NCBI RefSeq assembly: GCF_009834365.1
Contig: NZ_CP041348.1
Coordinates: forward strand, 2,827,001 to 2,891,000
Direction of reading: 5' to 3'
From: Komagataeibacter xylinus
GTDB taxonomy: Bacteria > Pseudomonadota > Alphaproteobacteria > Acetobacterales > Acetobacteraceae
DNA: 64,000 nucleotides
Numbering within the stretch: the first letter of the stretch is position 1; each line of letters opens with the position of its first letter. This document shows positions 26,324-34,951 of this stretch, piece after piece. A model generated the notes under the pieces. That model searched no databases and had not been told where the DNA came from. It worked only from the letters and a program-made list of their open reading frames with translations. Made by a program: the position numbers and the translations under genes.

Positions 26324-27049
26324 ATGCGCTTATGCTATGCCTTTTCAGAAGGATGCCGTTCCATTCCAAGACGCTATCATAAAGGAAACGTCCCCGAAGA
26401 TCTGCGCATTGCGACCGTCAGGATACTTGAATCCGAACGGCTTGAAGATCTTTCGGTGCGTCGCCTCGCCAAGGAAGTCAAGGTCGCTCCGGCCAATTTC
26501 TATAACCATTACGGAAGCCTGAACGACCTGCTGCTTGATATTGCCGTGGAGTATCTGCAGGTTTTCCGCAAGCAGATCGCGCATATCAACCGCACTTGCG
26601 CCAATCGTACCGATGCGCTCAAGCGCTTTGTATTTTACTGCGTGGATTTTGGCTGCGCTCATCCCCAGATCTACCGGCTTATGTTCGGTCATATACCGGA
26701 TGCCTATGCCTATCCGCGCTACCGCATTACGTCAGGGGCTGCGTTCGAGGATCTGATGGAATTGATCTACGGCCAGCGGATTTTCACGTTGACCGATGAT
26801 TTCGGCCCCAATGACATGGAAACTCTGAGCCATAAAGTGCAGGCCGGTTACGGCATGTACGCCATGCTCTGCGGTTTATCGAACCTGTTCGTCATGCACG
26901 CGGCCAACGGGCCTTTTTTGAAGAATGACAACCCGCGTGAAGGCATGGCCGCTTTTCTTGGTAATATTCTCGATGCTTTCATCAGGGGCGATCTCGCCCG
27001 CGCGCTCGATGCAGCGCCGGGCGAAGAGGAAAATGCCCTTAAGGAATGA
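26324..27049 (+). CDS. TetR/AcrR family regulator, divergent from bcsAB
   Basis: About 241 residues. The helix-turn-helix domain begins RRYHKGNVPEDLRIATVRIL, with LSVRRLAKEVKVAPANFYNHYGSLNDLL as the recognition part, followed by a helical ligand domain. The C-terminal part (YCVDFGCAHPQIYRLMFGH) matches the WHG-type effector domain of the family. The ATG at 26324 is the first in-frame ATG; a TTG at 26255 would add 23 unlikely residues. No ribosome site is seen, but a TATAAT lies just upstream. It is divergent from bcsAB across a gap with two matching palindromes, so it is the obvious candidate to bind them and control cellulose synthesis. That link is inference. Confidence 0.85.
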   Translation: MRLCYAFSEGCRSIPRRYHKGNVPEDLRIATVRILESERLEDLSVRRLAKEVKVAPANFYNHYGSLNDLLLDIAVEYLQVFRKQIAHINRTCANRTDALKRFVFYCVDFGCAHPQIYRLMFGHIPDAYAYPRYRITSGAAFEDLMELIYGQRIFTLTDDFGPNDMETLSHKVQAGYGMYAMLCGLSNLFVMHAANGPFLKNDNPREGMAAFLGNILDAFIRGDLARALDAAPGEEENALKE

Positions 27050-27173
27050 TGGGCACCAGATTCCAGGGCACGTTTTGCTGATGCGGCATGGTCCGGATCA
27101 TGCTCCGTGTTGTCAGCAAGCGCCCATCATCATGCCCGGGCCCGATCAGCTTTGAGCCGGAGCAGGACGAAAA

Positions 27174-27761
27174 TCAGGGTTGGGAAGACTGATCTGAAGG
27201 GGCCATGGCACGGGTTTCACGCAGGATCACTTCTATGGCCCAACTGATGGCGGCACCTGCCTCGCTGCCGTTCATATCGAATTCTTCCTTGAGCGTAAGC
27301 CACGACAGGACATTGTCCAGGCAGGCAATCACGGCTTCTGCCCGGCGTCGGTCGGCAGCCGGCACATCTGGCGTATCGTGCCATAGCGTTCTACGCCGAC
27401 GGATGAGCAGCTCATTACGGAACTTGATCCGCATGGAACGCCCTACCCGTGTCAGGGCAAGGATGCGGGAAAGATTCGGGTGCTCATCAAACCGCTCCGC
27501 TGCGACGCGGAAGCCCTGCACCAGATCATCCGCGCCTGTGCCCAGCGCAAAGCCGAATACCTGCGTATTCAGCCATTCGCCCGTAGCCCGCAACAGGGCA
27601 TCACGGGAGGGAAAATACTCATGGACAATTCTGACCGAAAGGTTGGCGCGTTTTGCAATATAGGCCGTCGAGACCGTGACATCATCGCACTCTTCGATAA
27701 GGGCGACAAAGCTTTCAATAATGCGTAGCCGGGTCTGTGCGGCAACTTCGTCGCTCGGCAT
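27174..27761 (-). CDS. TetR/AcrR family transcriptional regulator
   Basis: A 195-residue regulator starting MPSDEVAAQTRLRIIESFVALI. The helix-turn-helix is VSTAYIAKRANLSVRIVHEYFPSRDALL (about residues 30-57), followed by a helical C-terminal domain (NVLSWLTLKEEFDMNG). The gene is convergent with the TetR gene at 26324-27049 and has no same-strand neighbour behind it. Its target cannot be told; the Rieske oxygenase genes lie further right, but their closer LysR gene is a better candidate for that pair. Confidence 0.85.
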   Translation of the reverse strand: MPSDEVAAQTRLRIIESFVALIEECDDVTVSTAYIAKRANLSVRIVHEYFPSRDALLRATGEWLNTQVFGFALGTGADDLVQGFRVAAERFDEHPNLSRILALTRVGRSMRIKFRNELLIRRRRTLWHDTPDVPAADRRRAEAVIACLDNVLSWLTLKEEFDMNGSEAGAAISWAIEVILRETRAMAPSDQSSQP

Positions 27762-28340
27762 GTGTCATTTCCCTCATTCCATGAAACGGCTTTGTCATGA
27801 GAGCATGTATTGTGTCAATGCCATTGATGTAATGCTCCACCCAAGAGCCGCCTGCTCCCAGTCCTTTTAAGGGCTGGGCGTGGGGCCTAAATGGCATTTC
27901 AATACAGAACGTGTTGATTTATATTTTGTTATGGTCGCCGTGACATATAATAACTTTTCCGCCTATAATCAAGCGGTGCGGAACAGGCAGGCAATACCCA
28001 TAATTAGTCATAGTTTGAAAAAAATCAGCCGGGCTGATGGTTTTTTGTGCTGTTTGCCTGTTTTCCAGCCCCTGGTTTGCCCCCTGCCCTGTGATGATGA
28101 ACTCGGACTCCACACCATCGATCAGTGCATATTCCAGATCCGCCTTTTTGCCAGGACACCGGCGCATCCATCTTTGCGGATTAGGCTGTTGTCAATAAAC
28201 ATGATTTATACAGGCTCTGAATCACTTCAGGGCCTTTGAGGAAAATTGATCCTCAATAGACCCTTTAAAAATCAACCAGGAAACTGTTTATAATGATAAA
28301 ATATTGCTTGGATTTGTATAATATAAACTGATCATAACTG
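27762..28340. other. Intergenic region with an IS scar
   Basis: About 580 bases, mostly AT-rich, between the leftward TetR gene and the leftward reductase gene. Apart from a possible transposase fragment near 28040-28175 I see no gene or RNA. Confidence 0.4.
28040..28175 (-). mobile_element. Possible IS5-family transposase scar
   Basis: The leftward translation gives DLEYALIDGVESEF followed by GQGANQGLENRQTAQ. This resembles the LEYALIDGT...GQGAKGGLKNQAIGKS segment of IS5/IS1031-like transposases found in acetic acid bacteria. Nothing else of the transposase is left, and no clear terminal inverted repeats were found. The match is short and was made by eye. Confidence 0.3.
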
Positions 28341-29285
28341 TTACAGGTCCAGAGTGAGAGAAGGCGTACGGGCACGTGAGCAGCATAGGGCTATGCTACC
28401 GGCCTGCTCCGCCTCGGTCAGTACCATGTCACGGTGCGCGCCTTCCCCTGCCAGCAGCGGCACGACACAGGCCCCGCACATGCCCTGTTCACACGAGAGG
28501 CTGACCTCAATACCCGCTGCCATCAGGGCACCGGCAATGCTCTGGCCGGGCGGCACGGTCATGCTGCGCCCGGAGCGGGCCAGCACGACCTCAAATGCCT
28601 GCTCATCATCATCAGATGTCATTTCCGTAGGGCGGAAATACTCCGTATGGATCTGCGCAGGCTCCCAGCCCGCGGCGATGGTGTGGGATGACACAGCCTG
28701 CATGAAGCCATCCGGGCCACACAGCATGATGGCCGTATCGGCTTCAGGGTGGGAGAGTGCAGCGGGATAGCCCTGTTTGAGGCTCGTGGCCATATGCACG
28801 CGGCTCGCATAGGGGGCTGCTCGCAACCGGTCCCTGAACGGTGCCTGATCGGGCGTGCGGGTGTAATAATATAGCGCCCAGTCCGCGCCCTGACGCTGCA
28901 GCCGCGCCATCATGGACAGGAGCGGGGTAATCCCGATTCCGCCTGCAATCAGTATATAATGTTGCGCGGCTGGTAGCGCGAAGGCATTGCGGGGCGGTGA
29001 AATGTGCAGTTCCATCCCCTTCTCCACCGTGCGGCACAGGGAGTCCGATCCCCCGCGTGAGGCGGCTTCACGCTTGATGCACAGTTCATAAAAACCGGGA
29101 TCATCGGCGTCGCCACATAGCGAATACTGGCGCACCAGCCCCGAAGGGGTCAGGACATCGACATGCGCGCCGGGCGCGAAGCGGGGCAGCACCCCCTGCC
29201 CCGGCTTTGCCCCCAGGCGCAGGCGGACGCAATCAGTGCCTTCCGGCATGACATCATGCACGACAACAGGAAAAAGAGCTGACAT
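28341..29285 (-). CDS. PDR/VanB-type oxygenase reductase
   Basis: A 314-residue reductase with three parts: an FMN/FAD-binding barrel (FAPGAHVDVLTPSGLVRQYSL, residues about 37-57), an NAD domain (YILIAGGIGITPLLSMM near 110-126, LCGPDGF near 188), and a C-terminal plant-type 2Fe-2S ferredoxin with C-x4-C-x2-C (CEQGMCGAC near 264-272) and a fourth Cys about 29 residues on. It passes electrons from NAD(P)H to an oxygenase. It lies 4 bases behind the Rieske oxygenase gene, its evident partner. Confidence 0.9.
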   Translation of the reverse strand: MSALFPVVVHDVMPEGTDCVRLRLGAKPGQGVLPRFAPGAHVDVLTPSGLVRQYSLCGDADDPGFYELCIKREAASRGGSDSLCRTVEKGMELHISPPRNAFALPAAQHYILIAGGIGITPLLSMMARLQRQGADWALYYYTRTPDQAPFRDRLRAAPYASRVHMATSLKQGYPAALSHPEADTAIMLCGPDGFMQAVSSHTIAAGWEPAQIHTEYFRPTEMTSDDDEQAFEVVLARSGRSMTVPPGQSIAGALMAAGIEVSLSCEQGMCGACVVPLLAGEGAHRDMVLTEAEQAGSIALCCSRARTPSLTLDL

Positions 29286-29289
29286 GACG

Positions 29290-30330
29290 TTATGCCGTAA
29301 AAAACTGGCTCAGGCCCATCGTGCGCAGGGCACGACGATAGGCGATCGAACTGCGGTCAGCCATGACATGGGCCTCAAGCGTGGGGTCGAGCGGCAGGTT
29401 CTCGGGCTTCTGGGCCTCGACAAGCGCGCGGTCTTCCTCGAACACACGCAGGTTGAAGTCATAGACATCCTGCAGCGGCAGGTCCTTGTCGAAGTTGCGG
29501 CACATCGGCGCGAACATGCGTGTCTGCCGCGCGGATACGGGTGAAGCCGTGTTCATGATAACCAGCCGCCCGTTATCGGGAAAATGGATTTCCAGCGTGG
29601 CGGTAAAGGGCACATGCACCCGGAAGTGACGCAGCCATTCAAAGCCGGGACACCCCCGATCCGTCTTGCCAATGGGGTAGTTGCCCACGCTGCTGCGATA
29701 TTCGGCCTCGAACCCGTCGGGCGTGATGTGTGTCTTGTAGGGGGGCACCACGGGGTTTTCGGGGTCGGCGAAGGTGTCGGTATGCACGAAAGCGAAGTGG
29801 GCGACATCAATGAAGCCTTCCACCTGCCGCCCGGCAAAACCGGCAATGTCGATAAAGGGGCAGTTGATCTGCTGGTAGGCCGGGTCATTCCAGTGCGGCA
29901 TGGGCGGAATGACCGGCGGCGCCTCATCGGGGCGCAGGCAGGTCCAGATCAGGCCGTATCGCTCCACCGCCGGGTAGGTACGCAGGTTCAGCTTGCCGGG
30001 AATGGCGCTGTCAGGGTGGGCGGGCACCCTGACGCAACGCCCCTGCTGGCCAAAACGGAAGCCATGATAGGCGCAGGCCACGCTTTGCCCATCTCCCTTG
30101 CCCATGCTTAGCGGCACGCCGCGATGCGGGCACAGATCATCGGCCACCACAATCGTGTCTCCCGCGCGGTAGAGCACCAGCGGGGCATCAAGCAGGGTCA
30201 CGCCCATCGGCTGTGTGCCCAGATCACGCACCAGGGCAACCGGGTGCCAGCAACGGGCCAGGATCAGCCAGTCATCGGCATCAAATGTCATGTTGCGGGG
30301 CAAAGAGGGGGCAGTGGCAGCAAGGGTCAC
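29290..30330 (-). CDS. Rieske non-haem iron oxygenase, alpha subunit (VanA-like)
   Basis: A 346-residue oxygenase. The Rieske 2Fe-2S ligands are Cys67/His69 and Cys86/His89 (CPHRG...CAYHGF). The mononuclear iron motif is VEGFIDVAHFAFVH with Asp175, His178 and His183. Length and the DVAHFAFVHTDTF stretch fit the VanA/TsaM group of one-component oxygenases that O-demethylate or hydroxylate aromatic acids; the substrate is unknown. The reductase gene follows directly. A LysR gene diverges upstream, the usual arrangement for regulated aromatic degradation. Confidence 0.9.
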   Translation of the reverse strand: MTLAATAPSLPRNMTFDADDWLILARCWHPVALVRDLGTQPMGVTLLDAPLVLYRAGDTIVVADDLCPHRGVPLSMGKGDGQSVACAYHGFRFGQQGRCVRVPAHPDSAIPGKLNLRTYPAVERYGLIWTCLRPDEAPPVIPPMPHWNDPAYQQINCPFIDIAGFAGRQVEGFIDVAHFAFVHTDTFADPENPVVPPYKTHITPDGFEAEYRSSVGNYPIGKTDRGCPGFEWLRHFRVHVPFTATLEIHFPDNGRLVIMNTASPVSARQTRMFAPMCRNFDKDLPLQDVYDFNLRVFEEDRALVEAQKPENLPLDPTLEAHVMADRSSIAYRRALRTMGLSQFFTA

Positions 30331-30450
30331 GATGGGGGTCTCCTGAACGGGCCGGAAAGGCTCCAGCGGCTTTCAGAAAGATCATTTCACATGCAGCATG
30401 CTCTCAGATATATCATAATTGAGCCTTTCCCATTCTCGAAATAAGAACGC

Positions 30451-31380
30451 ATGCACCCCTTTTCCCGCTTTCTGGTCTATTTTCTGGCGGTCGCGCGCCA
30501 TAAATCCATCCGCCGCGCGGCAGAGGAACTGCACATCGCCAGTTCAGCCATCAACCGGCATATCCTGCTGGGTGAAAAGGAATTGCAGACACCCCTGTTC
30601 GAGCGGCTGCCCACCGGCATGCGCCTGACGGCAGCAGGCGAACTGCTTTATGCCTCCGGTCGCCGCTGGGTTAAGGATCTGGATGACCTGACCCGCCAGA
30701 TCGATGACCTGAAGGGTATCCGCCGCGGGCAGGTTGACCTGCTGGCACCCGAGGCCCTGTCACGCGCTTTCGTGCCGCAACTCGTAGCAGGCATGAAGGC
30801 CAGCCATCCGGGCGTGGTGCTGAATGTGAACATCCGGGACAATAAACGGATATGCCAGGCTCTCCTGGCGGGTGAAGGCGATCTGGCCCTTGTGCTCGAC
30901 CCTGATGACATGCGCGACATCGTGGTACTGCGCCGCATGACCTTTCCCCTCGGCTTCGTGTGCCCGCCTGCACACACGCTGGCGCGGGAAGGTTCGGTCA
31001 GGCTGGCGCAGTGCATGGATCATCCCGTCATCATGCCCGAGCAGCCACTTGCCATCGCCACCGTGTTCGACAGGCTGCTGCAAAGCGGGCGTGTCAGCCC
31101 GCCGGTGGCCGCGCGGGCAAACAACGTGCAGATGATGCTTTCGCTGGTGGCGGCGGGGATCGGAATCTGCTTTCTCAGTTCGCTCGATGTCATGGCCGAG
31201 GTCCTGCGTGGGGAACTGGCTTTTGTGCCGCTTGCGGGCGCGCAGGTGCCCCATCTCACGCTTGCCCTGGTGCATGACCGTACCCGGCAGCTTTCGCGCC
31301 TGACGCGGCAGGTTGAAGCCATGACCAGGGACATCATGACCAGTCACGCCCGGCAGGGCGAACTGGCACAAGGATCGTAA
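30451..31380 (+). CDS. LysR family transcriptional regulator
   Basis: A 309-residue LysR protein starting MHPFSRFLVYFLAVARHKSIRRAAEELHIASSAINRHI, the winged helix-turn-helix (residues 1-60). Linker and periplasmic-binding-like effector domains follow (PEALSRAFVPQLVAG, LALVLDPDD, AARANNVQMMLSLVAAGIGI). It diverges from the Rieske oxygenase gene with a 120-base gap. It likely controls that operon and itself in response to an aromatic inducer. Confidence 0.9.
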   Translation: MHPFSRFLVYFLAVARHKSIRRAAEELHIASSAINRHILLGEKELQTPLFERLPTGMRLTAAGELLYASGRRWVKDLDDLTRQIDDLKGIRRGQVDLLAPEALSRAFVPQLVAGMKASHPGVVLNVNIRDNKRICQALLAGEGDLALVLDPDDMRDIVVLRRMTFPLGFVCPPAHTLAREGSVRLAQCMDHPVIMPEQPLAIATVFDRLLQSGRVSPPVAARANNVQMMLSLVAAGIGICFLSSLDVMAEVLRGELAFVPLAGAQVPHLTLALVHDRTRQLSRLTRQVEAMTRDIMTSHARQGELAQGS

Positions 31381-31454
31381 ACTCGCCCCTGATGTGTTCC
31401 AGAAAAGGCCTTTCACGTCAGGGCAGGCGTGAAAAAGTCCCCTCATTTCTTCCC

Positions 31455-32324
31455 TCAGGCGCCGTTATAGGGCGCGGCGGCTTTTGGCAGTCCGCCTTCA
31501 ATCGGGAGTTCCAGGTTGCGTGACCACTCGTTCCACGAACCCATATAGATGCGCAGTCTGCTGAACCCGGCCGAGGCCAGCGCCACATAGGTATTGGCGG
31601 CACGCGCGCCCTTGAAGCAGTAGATGATGATGTCATCATCAGGGTGCAGGTTGCGCGTGGCGGCCAGTGCGCGGATTTCATCAGGCGTGCGGAAGGCGGC
31701 ATGGTTGTCGGTCACCTTCATGAAGTCATACCATTCGATCCACACGGCACCGGGAATGCGCCCCTTGCGCGGCGCGAAATCAACCCCGTAGGGCGATGAA
31801 CTCTCAGCCAGCCATTCCACCCTGTCGCGGTTGTCGAGCAGCTTGATGGTGGAAGAGCCCAGCGCTGCCCGCACTTCGGCCTGCGTTGCCATGAGGCTGG
31901 CATCAGGCCGCAGGGGAAAGTCCGTGCCTGCGGGGCGGGTGACATCGGTGGTTAGCGTGCCCCCGGCCCTGCGCCACGCGCTCAGCCCACCATCAAGAAT
32001 GCCCACCTTGGGGTAACCCAGATAACGCAGGATCCAGTAGCCCCGGCAGGATGCGCCATAACGGGTGTGCAGGGCGTCTTCATACACGATGGCGGTTCTG
32101 GTGCCATCCAGCCCGTAATCGGCAAAAAGGGAGGCAAAGGTCTGCTGCAACTTGTGCAGCCCTTCATGCGAGGTTTCGGCCAGATAGGTAAAAATGTCCG
32201 GCATGTTGACGGCGCCGGGAATGTGACCTGCCGCGAAATCCCTGGGGTCACGCACGTCAATCAGGAGAACGTTTCTCCCTGCGGCACGCACATCGTCTGG
32301 TGAATAAAGAACGGTGGTGGACAT
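31455..32324 (-). CDS. Thiosulfate/3-mercaptopyruvate sulfurtransferase (tandem rhodanese)
   Basis: The 289-residue protein has two rhodanese domains: an inactive N-terminal one (LLIDVRDPRDFAAGHIPGAVN, residues about 20-40) and a catalytic C-terminal one (LLDNRDRVEW near 162). The active loop is YCFKGARA with Cys236. The CFKGAR loop departs from the C-R-K-G-x-T/S loop of the two main classes, so the sulfur donor is uncertain. I used the ATG at 32324 (MSTTVLYSP); an upstream in-frame start adds six residues. The gene lies behind an SDR gene on the same strand. Confidence 0.88.
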   Translation of the reverse strand: MSTTVLYSPDDVRAAGRNVLLIDVRDPRDFAAGHIPGAVNMPDIFTYLAETSHEGLHKLQQTFASLFADYGLDGTRTAIVYEDALHTRYGASCRGYWILRYLGYPKVGILDGGLSAWRRAGGTLTTDVTRPAGTDFPLRPDASLMATQAEVRAALGSSTIKLLDNRDRVEWLAESSSPYGVDFAPRKGRIPGAVWIEWYDFMKVTDNHAAFRTPDEIRALAATRNLHPDDDIIIYCFKGARAANTYVALASAGFSRLRIYMGSWNEWSRNLELPIEGGLPKAAAPYNGA

Positions 32325-32452
32325 TAAAATTCCCTGCGGCATGGTGATGGACAGACCCTGTTCTCCTACCAGTAATCCGCATGGTCATGGAGGGGTTGCG
32401 ACACGCCCCGGCCATGACCGGCGCGGGACGCATGCGCGCAGGGCTGCCCGGG

Positions 32453-33241
32453 TCAGATCGTGCTCAGCACGCCACCGTCAACGCGCACGGCCGCCCCCGT
32501 GGTGGCCGAGGCCTGCGGCGAGGACAGGTAAACCACCATGTTTGCCACCTCATCCACGCTGGCGGCGCGGCGGATAATGGAGGAAGGACGGTGCTGCATT
32601 ACAAATTCCGCCGCGACTTCCTCCATCGTCCTGCCGGTTTTTTCCTGCTCGGGCCTGAGCATTTCCGCCAGTCCTTCCGACAGGGTTGGCCCTGGCAGCA
32701 CGGAATTGACGGTTACATTGGTGCCTGCCATCCGCTCCGCCAGGCCGCGGGCGATGGTGACCTGCGCGGTCTTGCTGAAACCGTAATGAATCATCTCGAC
32801 CGGAACGTTGAACGCTGATTCTGATGAGATGAACACCACGCGCCCCCAGTCACGCTTCTGCATGCCCGGCAGATAGGCGCGTGAAAGCCGCACGCCAGAC
32901 ATGACATTGACCTCGAAAAAACGGGTCCAGTCGGCATCCGGAGTTTCAAAAAAATCTTTCTGCTCAAAAATGCCCAGATTGTTGATCAGAATATCGCAGT
33001 GCGGGTGGGCTGATACCAGCGCCGCGCACCCTTCCGCCGTGCCCAGATCGCCCGTAAAGCCAGCCACGCTGCCTTTGCCCAATGCGGAAAGCGCCTTGAT
33101 CGCCTCGGCTACCGGTGCCGGGCGGCGTCCGTTGATGATGACATGTGCACCGCTCGCGGCCAGTCCCCTGGCAATGGCCAGGCCGATCCCGCCGGTCGAT
33201 CCTGTTACAATGGCCGTGCGGCCTGTCAGATCAATCTGCAT
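32453..33241 (-). CDS. SDR family oxidoreductase
   Basis: A 262-residue classical SDR with TGSTGGIG at residues 13-20, NNLG (in place of the more usual NNAG) near 87-90, catalytic Ser139/140, Tyr153 and Lys157 (YGFSK), and the family end AAVRVDGGVLSTI. It is likely an NAD(P)-dependent 3-oxo- or alcohol-type oxidoreductase; the substrate is unknown. The sulfurtransferase gene follows after about 130 bases on the same strand, so co-transcription is possible but not compelling. Confidence 0.88.
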   Translation of the reverse strand: MQIDLTGRTAIVTGSTGGIGLAIARGLAASGAHVIINGRRPAPVAEAIKALSALGKGSVAGFTGDLGTAEGCAALVSAHPHCDILINNLGIFEQKDFFETPDADWTRFFEVNVMSGVRLSRAYLPGMQKRDWGRVVFISSESAFNVPVEMIHYGFSKTAQVTIARGLAERMAGTNVTVNSVLPGPTLSEGLAEMLRPEQEKTGRTMEEVAAEFVMQHRPSSIIRRAASVDEVANMVVYLSSPQASATTGAAVRVDGGVLSTI

Positions 33242-33627
33242 GGTCGGTTTTCCTTTCTTTGCGGGTGGGACACGCTTATGCCCTCTGGTGTTTCGTGGTC
33301 CCTACAAGACCATGGATGCTCCGCAAGGGCCAGAAAAAGTGCGCGTATTGCTCAGACCATATGACGGCATGGCCACGCTGTTTCGCCCGGTTCCGGCAAT
33401 TTTTCGCCATCACGTTTATTGCAGTGGGGTGGATCTGAATTACCTGCGGCACAGGAAGAATAGATTCCTAACAATACCAGAACGAGGTCGATCCGGGCCG
33501 CCTGCATAAGGGAAAAAGCCGGGGTGCTGCGAAACAGGATTCATACAATCGTCACACTTATGATGTTCCATATTTGTTAAGCATCCCTGCCTGCGCTTTG
33601 GCGGGCTTTTTCAAAGGTTTCCGGATC
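33242..33627. other. Intergenic region
   Basis: About 385 bases between a leftward SDR gene and a small rightward gene. No protein-like frame with a ribosome site was found. The stretch 33535-33590 is AT-rich and may hold the promoter of the gene at 33628. Confidence 0.35.
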
Positions 33628-33789
33628 ATGAACGTACAGTCCGATTCCACTCCAAAACCCCGCAAAGAGCCGCATGAAGAGTGGCGTGAAGCCCTGCTGC
33701 GCGCATGGCGCAGCAGGCGCGGCTATGCCCGCCCGCAGGATGCCACGCATACGGTATCCGATGAAGGTTTTCTGTATGATGATGCCTGA
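33628..33789 (+). CDS. Small charged hypothetical protein
   Basis: 53 residues starting MNVQSDSTPKPRKEPHEEWR, a soluble and highly charged protein with a central basic segment (ALLRAWRSRRGYARPQD) and an acidic end (DEGFLYDDA). No known domain. The ATG at 33628 was preferred over an upstream in-frame start because the extension (ACALAGFFKGF) looks like read-through of leader sequence. It stands alone before the gene for the His-rich secreted protein. Confidence 0.5.
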   Translation: MNVQSDSTPKPRKEPHEEWREALLRAWRSRRGYARPQDATHTVSDEGFLYDDA

Positions 33790-33914
33790 AATGCATGGCA
33801 GCATCACGTAAAATTCAGGTATTGACCTTCAGAGATATAAGTGATGCATTCGGTTACAAATGAAATAGCGGTATGCCCTTTATATCATCGGACCGTTATT
33901 TTATAAGGTAATAT

Positions 33915-33932
33915 CTGATTTGAAAAAATCAG
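33915..33932 (+). promoter_or_regulatory. Small hairpin before the His-rich protein gene
   Basis: CTGATTT and AAATCAG form a perfect 7-bp stem with a four-base loop, ending 8 bases before the GGAAGGAAT ribosome site. It could tune translation or mark the 5' end of the mRNA. No metal regulator box was recognised. Confidence 0.35.
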
Positions 33933-33955
33933 TTCGTTAGGAAGGAATAAATTAC

Positions 33956-34228
33956 ATGAAAAAAGCACTGCTTTTTGCTGCGGCCCTCGGTCTGGCCCTG
34001 CCCGTCGCTGCTCATGCGGATGACAACAACGAGCAGCACCACGGCGAGCACCGTGGCCACCATGGCGGCCATCGCGGCCATGAAGGTCACGACCAGAACG
34101 GTCAGGGCGGCGAGCATGGCGACCGTGACCACGGTGGTGAAGAGCGCGGTGGTGAGCATGGCGAGCACGAGCACGGTGGCGAGCATGGCGATCATGACCA
34201 CGAGCATGGCGACCACGGCCAGCAGTAA
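33956..34228 (+). CDS. Secreted histidine-rich (metal-binding?) protein
   Basis: 90 residues. A textbook signal peptide (MKKALLFAAALGLALPVAAHA) is followed by a mature part of about 69 residues made almost only of His, Gly, Glu, Asp and a few Arg. GEHGD/GHEGH-type units are repeated many times and no hydrophobic core exists. Such proteins are intrinsically disordered and often bind nickel, zinc, copper or cobalt in the periplasm; the metal and role here are unknown. A GGAAGGAAT ribosome site lies about 7 bases before the ATG, and a strong terminator follows, so this is a single-gene unit. The codon repeats suggest growth by slippage. Confidence 0.8.
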   Translation: MKKALLFAAALGLALPVAAHADDNNEQHHGEHRGHHGGHRGHEGHDQNGQGGEHGDRDHGGEERGGEHGEHEHGGEHGDHDHEHGDHGQQ

Positions 34229-34254
34229 TCTGCGCGCCTGACACCATGTGTCAG

Positions 34255-34286
34255 AAAAGGGGCTCCTGATGGAGCCCCTTTTTTTG
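34255..34286 (+). terminator. Intrinsic terminator of the His-rich protein gene
   Basis: A perfect GGGGCTCC / GGAGCCCC stem with loop TGAT (34259-34278) is followed by a run of seven Ts, about 30 bases past the stop codon. Confidence 0.92.
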
Positions 34287-34341
34287 TTCCCACCATGCCG
34301 TGCTTTGCAAGCGCCTCATCGCGGCTGGCACTCCGGTCTGT

Positions 34342-34749
34342 TCAGAACAGGATCAGGTCGATGCCAATGCCCACCGCCATCATGCTCCACAGGCCCACCA
34401 GCAAGGCCTTGCGGCGGATGATATGACGCGACAGGAGCACGATCAGCGGGTCGCCCTCAGTTGCGGTGGTCCGTTCGCCGGGCCTGAGTTCCCGGTAAAG
34501 TCCTCCGTTTTCCGTAACGCCCACCATATTGAGCAATCCCTGGCGGAAGCTGCGCAGGTCTTCTTCGGTATAGAGCGTCTCGCGGTTGATGGTGATGGTT
34601 TTCGGCCCGCAGCGCAGCAGGCGCATAGCGCGCAGGTGGCGGGGGCGGATGCCCAGGTAATCCGATGCTTCGCCTACCGGCAGGATGGCCCGGCGCGGAA
34701 AATGCAGCACGGCTGGTCCCGTATCATTGCCAGGGAGGGGCATCATCAT
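34342..34749 (-). CDS. Hypothetical protein with MerR-like N-terminus and membrane anchor
   Basis: 135 residues. Residues about 20-70 (RAILPVGEASDYLGIRPRHLRAMRLL...LYTEEDLRSFRQ) read like the winged-helix domain of excisionase/MerR-type DNA-binding proteins. Residues about 112-134 (KALLLVGLWSMMAVGIGIDLILF style) form one transmembrane helix at the C-terminus. A membrane-tethered DNA-binding protein would be unusual, so both calls need care. The gene is divergent from the MFS transporter gene at 34952. Confidence 0.6.
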   Translation of the reverse strand: MMMPLPGNDTGPAVLHFPRRAILPVGEASDYLGIRPRHLRAMRLLRCGPKTITINRETLYTEEDLRSFRQGLLNMVGVTENGGLYRELRPGERTTATEGDPLIVLLSRHIIRRKALLVGLWSMMAVGIGIDLILF

Positions 34750-34951
34750 GCGAACCTTTCCGTCTATTCATGCGCAGCGGTGGTTGATTGCCCCCACGGT
34801 GCTCCCTTGGTGCCGCGATGACCAGACCGATTTTACATCATGACCGTAATTGTGCGTCTCACCCCCCTTTTCGCCCTATGGATATGGCGTTAAAGCGGCC
34901 CGGTTTTGCTGTGCTTGCAAGCAGGCGGCGTGCCGGGAGGTAAATGAGTTT

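Noticed and set aside
33885..34247. Minus-strand His/Ala/Arg repeat protein opposite the secreted His-rich protein
   Set aside because: The plus-strand frame has a signal peptide, ribosome site and terminator. The repeats on the other strand follow from the same repeated codons.
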